Positions 6,560-10,607 of a stretch of DNA of 10,607 nucleotides are shown piece after piece. The notes beneath the pieces were generated by a model, which searched no databases, had not been told where the DNA came from, and worked only from the letters and a program-made list of their open reading frames with translations. Both the position numbers and the translations under genes were made by a program. Origin of the DNA: Spirochaetales bacterium (GTDB taxonomy: Bacteria > Spirochaetota > Spirochaetia > Sphaerochaetales > Sphaerochaetaceae); NCBI GenBank assembly GCA_012519125.1, contig JAAYQY010000305.1, positions 1 through 10,607 of the forward strand. The letters run 5' to 3'. Position 1 is the first letter of the stretch, and each line of letters opens with the position of its first letter.

Positions 6560-8598
6560 AACGCTACGTTGAACCAGAATCCCCAGACAAAGGTATTCAC
6601 CTTCTGATCCCACCCTCCGTAGATGGTAAGCGGCAGGGTGCGGATGCCCAGAAGCGAGATATCGGTATGAAGCTCCAAGCCCAAGGACAAGGCCGGCTCA
6701 AAGCTCTTCTCATACCACAACAAGTCGGTATAGATGGCCACGGAGCTGTTCCTGAAGAGCAGCAGCTCAGCCATGGTGGGATTGAAATTCACCGGTCGGT
6801 AGCCAAAGCTCATTTGCATGCCTACCAGATGGTTTGCAGGATTCACCGCTAGGGAAAGATCATGGCCTTGGCCTTTTATGGTACTGCTGGTGGTCCTGAA
6901 ACCATCGGAGAGGAAGAAGGGAACATCTCCCTTGCCATCCAGGGCAAAACGATTGAAGGTCTTCAGCGTACCGAACAAACCGGTCTTTCCATCTGCCAGC
7001 TCAGTCTCCACCCTCGAGCCCAAGAACGACCTGGATGTGCCATAGTCGCCAAGTATCTGGTAACTCACCGAGAAACTGGAGTCTGGAATATGCCACGACC
7101 CGGTGCCCTTGGGCAGCAGGCGTGCCTGCAGCCGAGCATGGTAGAGATACATGTTTCCATCAAAATAGTTGAGATTAGCGCTGTTCTTGAAATCACTGAG
7201 ATGTTCCACAGCGTTGGTCAGACTGAGGCGAAGGGTATCCTCCAAGAAGTACATCCTCCCCTCCAGATTAGCCCCAAGCGAGAGCATGGGTGCATTCGTT
7301 GCGATTTCATGGACGTATGCTGCATAGCCGCTCGCTCTGAGATACTTCAAAAATACATAGTCCACTTGGGCCCTGACGGCAGGAGATGCAGAGAATTGGT
7401 CGTTGCTCACCAAGTTGAGTGAGTAACCGGAATTCACCCCAACCGACAGATTGCCACTCCTATAGAGGTATTTCAAACCCAAGGTGGTATCATCCTTGAG
7501 CAGCGTGGTGTCATCGGTCCCAAAGTCCGAGTCAAACCCGATTCCCAGCAAGTGGGATGCTTTGGTAAGCGGCACTTGCTTGAAAAGGCGATAGGCATCA
7601 TAGCTCGCAGCCACCTGTTGTCCCAGTTGTACCCTCAGATCATCGAGGGCAAAGCTGTCTTTCAGCTTGGGAAGCTTTCCCAGCTCCTCGGCTTGCAAAG
7701 CGGCTGACTCATACCCCTTCTGGGCAAGGTACTCAACCTTGGAAAACTCCATGAAGGAGACATCTTCAACCATATTGCGAATCCAGATTGCTTCGGGGAG
7801 GGCCCGCTTGAGCTCTTCCACGCCCCTTCGCCGCTTTCCGAGATCCACCGAGACATTGAGAATGGTAAGAGGATTGCGAAGATTGAGGGTATCCACATCA
7901 TAGAAGGTGGTGGAGATAATCAGCGAGTCTGCAAAGGAGGATGCAAGATCGACCGGAACAAGGTTCGTCACCCCGCCATCGAGCAAGAGGTGTCCTCTGA
8001 ACTCTACCGGCTGAAAATACACAGGAAGGGCGTAACTTGCCCGAAGTACCGTGGAGAAGTCCCCTTCGCTGATCAGAATCTGGCGTTTGGTGACCATGTC
8101 TTCGGCAATGACGATGATGGGAATGGGAAGCTCCTCAAGCTTGGTGTTCTCACCCAAAAGAGAGGTCATCTTTGCAATGAACCGTGAAGAGTCGAGCAGT
8201 CCACCTTGCAAGGGAAGGGTCAGGTCGAAGAGACTCTGAATCGAAACTGAGGTGATGCTCTCCAGAATCTGGTCAGGAGAGAGCCCTGCGGCATACATCA
8301 GACCGACAATGCTCCCCATGGAGTTGCTGATGATGAAATCAGGAACGATTCCCTGCTCTTCCAAATATTTGAGCACTCCTATATGGGCAAATGCTCGTGC
8401 CGACCCTCCACTGAGGACCAGACCAACCGCCGATCGTTCTCCCTGTGTTCTCTCGAAGATCCTCTCTCTGAACCGTGCTTCCCCATAGGCAATCGGCACA
8501 TCGGCGAGGAGGATGTCATCGGCATCCTGTGCAGAAAGGGCAGAGAAGGCCATGCAAAGCAGCAGGACCATGACCAGCAATCTCTTGGCAGTGTTCAC
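6556..8598 (-). CDS. Exported patatin-like phospholipase with C-terminal outer-membrane barrel
   Basis: This 680-residue protein combines a signal peptide (1-23, cut near ALSA/Q), a patatin lipase domain (about 57-306) and a C-terminal beta-barrel (about 347-680) ending in Phe (FWFNVAF), as barrel proteins inserted by the BAM complex do. The order resembles PlpD and other patatin-Omp85 (type Vd) proteins, which display or release a lipase through their own barrel. Catalytic Ser93 lies in SNSMG and Asp207 in LLLDGG; the oxyanion loop is SGGSARAFAHIG (63-74). Two family glycines differ: the nucleophile elbow starts with Ser instead of Gly (GxSxG becomes SNSMG), and the oxyanion loop has GGSARA instead of GGGxRG. 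Only about 40 residues link patatin to barrel, too few for the usual POTRA domain. Start: GTG at 8598 follows GGAGGG by 4 bases; the ATG four codons upstream has no ribosome site and itself overlaps that site. The substrate is unknown. Confidence 0.85.
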   Translation of the reverse strand: MNTAKRLLVMVLLLCMAFSALSAQDADDILLADVPIAYGEARFRERIFERTQGERSAVGLVLSGGSARAFAHIGVLKYLEEQGIVPDFIISNSMGSIVGLMYAAGLSPDQILESITSVSIQSLFDLTLPLQGGLLDSSRFIAKMTSLLGENTKLEELPIPIIVIAEDMVTKRQILISEGDFSTVLRASYALPVYFQPVEFRGHLLLDGGVTNLVPVDLASSFADSLIISTTFYDVDTLNLRNPLTILNVSVDLGKRRRGVEELKRALPEAIWIRNMVEDVSFMEFSKVEYLAQKGYESAALQAEELGKLPKLKDSFALDDLRVQLGQQVAASYDAYRLFKQVPLTKASHLLGIGFDSDFGTDDTTLLKDDTTLGLKYLYRSGNLSVGVNSGYSLNLVSNDQFSASPAVRAQVDYVFLKYLRASGYAAYVHEIATNAPMLSLGANLEGRMYFLEDTLRLSLTNAVEHLSDFKNSANLNYFDGNMYLYHARLQARLLPKGTGSWHIPDSSFSVSYQILGDYGTSRSFLGSRVETELADGKTGLFGTLKTFNRFALDGKGDVPFFLSDGFRTTSSTIKGQGHDLSLAVNPANHLVGMQMSFGYRPVNFNPTMAELLLFRNSSVAIYTDLLWYEKSFEPALSLGLELHTDISLLGIRTLPLTIYGGWDQKVNTFVWGFWFNVAF

Positions 8599-8602
8599 GA
8601 TT

Positions 8603-8608
8603 CCCTCC
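8603..8608 (-). promoter_or_regulatory. Ribosome binding site that fixes a GTG start for the patatin gene
   Basis: On the minus strand GGAGGG is followed by AATC and then GTG at 8598. The in-frame ATG at 8610 overlaps this site and is preceded only by A-rich sequence without a Shine-Dalgarno match. The GTG start gives a clean signal peptide beginning MNTAKRLLVMV. Confidence 0.7.
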
Positions 8609-8618
8609 ATTTGGTTTC

Positions 8619-8647
8619 ACTGTAAAGCAAATGGTGCGAAAAAACAA
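8619..8647 (-). promoter_or_regulatory. Weak candidate promoter of the patatin gene
   Basis: On the minus strand TTGTTT (8647-8642) and TACAGT (8624-8619) are 17 bases apart, with three and four consensus matches. The transcript would start about 14 bases before the GTG, just enough to include the ribosome site. A different promoter further upstream is possible. Confidence 0.3.
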
Positions 8648-8674
8648 TCGAGACCTACTTTTTCACAAACTCTG

Positions 8675-8703
8675 TTGCATTTTCCGTTTGGATTTGGTAG
8701 CAT
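8675..8703 (+). promoter_or_regulatory. Candidate promoter of tRNA-Leu
   Basis: TTGCAT (8675-8680) and TAGCAT (8698-8703) are 17 bases apart. The expected start near 8710 is about 7 bases before the tRNA, leaving only a short 5' leader for RNase P to remove. Confidence 0.5.
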
Positions 8704-8716
8704 GATTCAGTCTTTC

Positions 8717-8800
8717 GCCGGCGTGGTGAAATTGGTAGACACGATAGACTCAAAATCTATTGAGCGCAAGCTTGTATCGGTTCAAGTCCGATCGCCGGTA
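8717..8800 (+). tRNA. tRNA-Leu, anticodon CAA
   Basis: The acceptor stem pairs GCCGGCG (8717-8723) with CGCCGGT (8793-8799), giving a G1-U72 pair as also seen in E. coli leucine tRNA(UAA), and A8800 is the discriminator. The D arm has GAAATTGGTAGAC. The anticodon stem ATAGA/TCTAT encloses the loop CTCAAAA with anticodon CAA at 8751-8753, which reads UUG codons. A long class II variable arm (GAGC-GCAA-GCTT) identifies a leucine type. The T arm is ATCGG-TTCAAGT-CCGAT. CCA is not encoded, so it must be added after transcription. Confidence 0.97.
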
Positions 8801-8803
8801 CTC

Positions 8804-8846
8804 AAGGCCCCTGCTCTTCCGAGTGGGGGCCTTTCTCTGTCTTTTG
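8804..8846 (+). terminator. Rho-independent terminator of tRNA-Leu
   Basis: AAGGCCCC (8804-8811) pairs with GGGGCCTT (8826-8833). The stem continues inward through two G-U pairs and CTC/GAG to a TTCC loop, 13 pairs in all, followed by TTTCTCTGTCTTTT. It lies directly behind the tRNA and separates it from the sdpR-like gene. Confidence 0.85.
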
Positions 8847-8855
8847 CAAAACCTC

Positions 8856-8884
8856 TTGACTCTGCAAGGGCTCCTCGCTACTAT
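8856..8884 (+). promoter_or_regulatory. Promoter of the sdpR-sdpI-like operon
   Basis: TTGACT (8856-8861) and TACTAT (8879-8884) are exactly 17 bases apart, each matching consensus at five of six positions. Transcription should start near 8891, about 26 bases before the ATG. The start site falls inside a dyad, as expected for a repressed promoter. Confidence 0.75.
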
Positions 8885-8908
8885 CTATTTAGAATTTTTT
8901 CGAAATAG
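8885..8908. promoter_or_regulatory. Candidate operator for the ArsR/SdpR-type autorepressor
   Basis: CTATTT (8885-8890) and AAATAG (8903-8908) are exact inverted copies. After one mismatch the symmetry continues as GAA/TTC around a T-rich centre. The dyad abuts the -10 box and covers the expected start site, so a bound dimer would block initiation. The right arm touches the AGGAG ribosome site. It could alternatively act as a weak RNA hairpin. Confidence 0.5.
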
Positions 8909-8916
8909 GAGCGACC

Positions 8917-9210
8917 ATGGGATTCTCAGAGACCATGAAAGCCATCTCAGATCCGCAACGACGCCAGATGCTGACCTTGCTCAAGCAAGAACGGCTGAGC
9001 GCCGGTGAGATTGTACAGCACTTCCCTTCCCTCTCTGCTGCCACGGTCTCCTATCATCTGAGCTTACTCAAGAAAGCCTCCCTGATAACAGAGAGCAAAT
9101 ATAAGAATTTCATCTACTATGAACTGAATGCATCGGTGTTTGAGGAGATCATGCTCTGGTGCGCGCAGTTTACTGGAGGGACCGATGAAACCCAAGACCA
9201 AGCTGATTGA
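8917..9210 (+). CDS. sdpR: ArsR-family autorepressor, SdpR-like
   Basis: This 97-residue winged-helix repressor closely resembles SdpR, the autorepressor of the Bacillus subtilis sdpRI immunity operon. Shared landmarks, recalled from that family, are KAISDPxRRxxLxLLK near the start, the helix-turn-helix (about 28-55: LSAGEIVQHF and SAATVSYHLSLLKKA) and the wing ending in FIYYELN (65-71). The metal-binding ELCVC motif of true arsenic or cadmium sensors is absent, and the only cysteine is Cys82. It is therefore probably not a metal sensor. In B. subtilis SdpR is drawn off DNA by membrane SdpI that has bound the SdpC toxin; here the same pairing exists but no SdpC-like gene is in view. TAGGAG lies 6 bases before the ATG. 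The operon promoter and a likely operator are immediately upstream, and the last 26 bases overlap the sdpI-like gene. Confidence 0.88.
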   Translation: MGFSETMKAISDPQRRQMLTLLKQERLSAGEIVQHFPSLSAATVSYHLSLLKKASLITESKYKNFIYYELNASVFEEIMLWCAQFTGGTDETQDQAD

Positions 9211-9841
9211 CCGGACTTTGGTGCTGACCACCTTGGTCTGCATCCTGCCCATCCTCTTTTCACTCTCTGTGTACGACCGCCTGCCCGAGCAAGTCCCCAT
9301 ACACTTCGATGCAAGCGGCAATCCGGACAACTACGCCCACAAGGCTTTTGCAGCCTTCGGCATCCCCCTCCTGCTTGCGCTCTTCAACCTTATCCTTCAG
9401 TTAGGACTGAAGTTTGACCCGAAACGTGATGCGAAATCACGCATCTATCACATCTCGCGGTGGATAGTTGCCTCGGTTTCCCTGCTGGTCATGCCGATAA
9501 CCCTGCTCATCGCACTGGGAAATGACATTCCGGTGGAGAGGGTTGTTCCCCTTTTTGTCAGCCTGCTCTTCCTCATCCTGGGAAACTATCTGCCAAAATG
9601 CAGACAGAACTATACCATCGGCATCAAACTGCCGTGGACCTTGGCGAGCGAGTACAACTGGAACAAGACCCATCGCTTCACCGGGTGGCTGTGGACTGCA
9701 GTGAGCATCGCACTGCTGGCAGGACTGCTGCTGAACCTCAATTCGGCACTGCTGTTCATGATAGCCATCCCTCTTCTCGCCTTCCTTCCCATCATCTACT
9801 CGTTTGTCCTCTCGTTCAGGGAGCCTGACGAAACGCCTTGA
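9185..9841 (+). CDS. sdpI: SdpI-family six-helix membrane protein
   Basis: The ATG at 9185 follows GGAGGG by 4 bases and gives 218 residues; longer versions would run through the repressor gene. Six hydrophobic segments are visible (about 10-30, 50-70, 84-104, 111-129, 158-178 and 182-205). An extracytoplasmic DUF1648 motif, PEQVPIHFDASGNPDNY, lies at about 34-50. The SdpI signature is present between helices 4 and 5: GNYLPKCRQNYTIGIKLPWT followed by NKTHRFTGW. In B. subtilis SdpI gives immunity to the SdpC killing peptide and signals its presence to SdpR; many homologues lie outside that setting and have no proven role. Translational coupling through the 26-base overlap with the repressor suggests matched amounts, in keeping with a sensor-repressor pair. 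Its 3' end overlaps the convergent mltG gene by 26 bases, with no terminator between them. Confidence 0.88.
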   Translation: MKPKTKLIDRTLVLTTLVCILPILFSLSVYDRLPEQVPIHFDASGNPDNYAHKAFAAFGIPLLLALFNLILQLGLKFDPKRDAKSRIYHISRWIVASVSLLVMPITLLIALGNDIPVERVVPLFVSLLFLILGNYLPKCRQNYTIGIKLPWTLASEYNWNKTHRFTGWLWTAVSIALLAGLLLNLNSALLFMIAIPLLAFLPIIYSFVLSFREPDETP

Positions 9842-10607
9842 TGTTCTCCTTGTGCTCCTCATAGGTCTTGGCGAAGTGAATCTGCTTGTCCAACCCATGC
9901 AGGTAGTAGAAGTAGTCGCTTTGCTGGGGAAAGAATGCTGCGTACACCGCTTCCTTTGAGGGGCTGCAGATTCCGGTGGGAGGAAGCCCTACCCTGCGAC
10001 GGGTATTGTAGGGGGTCTTGGACTCCAAGGCTGAAGTGGGAATGGGATTGACCCAGTCATCAAGCTCATAGCGGGTGGTTGCATCTATGCCCAAGGGTTC
10101 CCCATTGGCCAGACGGTTGTGGATTACCGAGGAGATGAGCCTCATTTCCCCTACATTCTGGGTTTCTGCCTGAATCATGGAGGCGATGATGAGCAGCTGC
10201 TCAATCGAATATTCCTCCACCAATGGAGAGGAGAGGTGCTGGCGTACCTCGGCCAGCATTGCCTCATACATGGCCAGCGCGAGCATCTCTGCCGAACGCT
10301 CTCGTGTTACTGTGTAGCTTCCACTGAGCAACCACCCTTCGCCAAAGCCAAGCTGGTAGGCACTTACCAGATTCTCGGTTGCCTGCAAGAAGCTCCCTTG
10401 AGCAGTGGAGAGACGGCTGGACAGATACTGGTCTATGCTCTTCAGCGTGAAGGCTGGGCTGATCGTAAGCACCACCTCCTCTGAGATGGAGGTGAGCAAG
10501 GCCCCGATCTCTTCAAATGCAAGATCCTTTTCCATGAGGTAAGAGCCGGTCTTCAGTCGGGTGGCAAGGTCAGCTTGGATGAAATACTCAAGCAAGGCTT
10601 GCCCATC
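9816..10607 (-). CDS. mltG: Endolytic transglycosylase MltG, 3' part, cut by the window edge
   Basis: MltG cleaves nascent glycan strands in the inner-membrane space and so sets strand ends during peptidoglycan synthesis. About 263 C-terminal residues are visible; the membrane anchor and N-terminus lie beyond the right edge, and the frame is open to the boundary. Family landmarks in order are the LKTGSYLM segment of the LysM-like part, ASMIQAET with the presumed catalytic Glu (codon 10164-10166), SSVIHNRL, LGIDATTRYEL, TPYNTRRRVGLPPTGICSPS, and YFYYLHGLDKQIHFAKTYEEH near the C-terminus. Many relatives have EKE where this has QAE; the second Glu, the one retained, appears to be the conserved position. 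The C-terminus is short and ends inside the overlap with the sdpI-like gene. Regulation cannot be judged because the start is not in the window. Confidence 0.92.
   Translation of the reverse strand, partial: DGQALLEYFIQADLATRLKTGSYLMEKDLAFEEIGALLTSISEEVVLTISPAFTLKSIDQYLSSRLSTAQGSFLQATENLVSAYQLGFGEGWLLSGSYTVTRERSAEMLALAMYEAMLAEVRQHLSSPLVEEYSIEQLLIIASMIQAETQNVGEMRLISSVIHNRLANGEPLGIDATTRYELDDWVNPIPTSALESKTPYNTRRRVGLPPTGICSPSKEAVYAAFFPQQSDYFYYLHGLDKQIHFAKTYEEHKENIKAFRQAP

Noticed and set aside
6862..7422. 186-codon plus-strand frame opposite the patatin barrel
   Set aside because: It is an antisense shadow of the barrel region, which continues uninterrupted to a typical C-terminal Phe.
1..10607. 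CRISPR arrays, insertion sequences, phage or toxin-antitoxin genes
   Set aside because: No regularly spaced repeats, transposase or integrase motifs, or toxin-like small gene pairs were found; the tRNA-Leu gene shows no duplicated 3' end that would mark an integration site.

Overview
The window most resembles a spirochaete of the Sphaerochaeta type. The evidence is moderate GC content, dense genes on both strands, a QueH-type queuosine enzyme, many exported proteins without known families, an outer-membrane patatin/beta-barrel protein (so a diderm), and a tRNA gene without encoded CCA. The genus is inferred from protein style; no marker gene in the window settles it.

Layout, left to right. 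A minus-strand lipoprotein built of four ~95-residue repeats (57-1517) is divergent from a tiny, strongly signalled secreted protein (2049-2276). About 530 bp lie between them, holding two promoters and an unexplained stretch with adjacent hairpins. A strong hairpin (2322-2354) follows the small gene. Next come minus-strand ribokinase and cardiolipin synthase-type genes, 8 bp apart, behind their own near-consensus promoter (4838-4866). The minus-strand queH is upstream of these and divergent from a membrane-anchored TPR protein (5486-6559). That gene overlaps by 4 bp, tail to tail, with a large patatin/outer-membrane-barrel gene (6556-8598, GTG start). A tRNA-Leu(CAA) with its own promoter and terminator follows. 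Then come an SdpR-like ArsR autorepressor and an SdpI-like six-helix membrane protein, overlapping by 26 bp and preceded by a promoter with a dyad at the expected transcription start. The sdpI-like gene overlaps by 26 bp, tail to tail, with the 3' part of an mltG gene cut by the right edge.

How the genes fit together. Much of the content concerns the cell envelope: lipoprotein, secreted peptide, phospholipid synthesis, outer-membrane lipase/barrel, SdpI-like immunity or stress protein, and the MltG lytic transglycosylase. RbsK, QueH and tRNA-Leu are housekeeping. No mobile element, CRISPR array, phage gene or defence system was seen. The items most worth pursuing are the sdpRI-like pair with its candidate operator, the repeat lipoprotein, the highly expressed-looking small secreted protein with its structured upstream region, and the patatin barrel with variant active-site glycines and no room for a POTRA domain.
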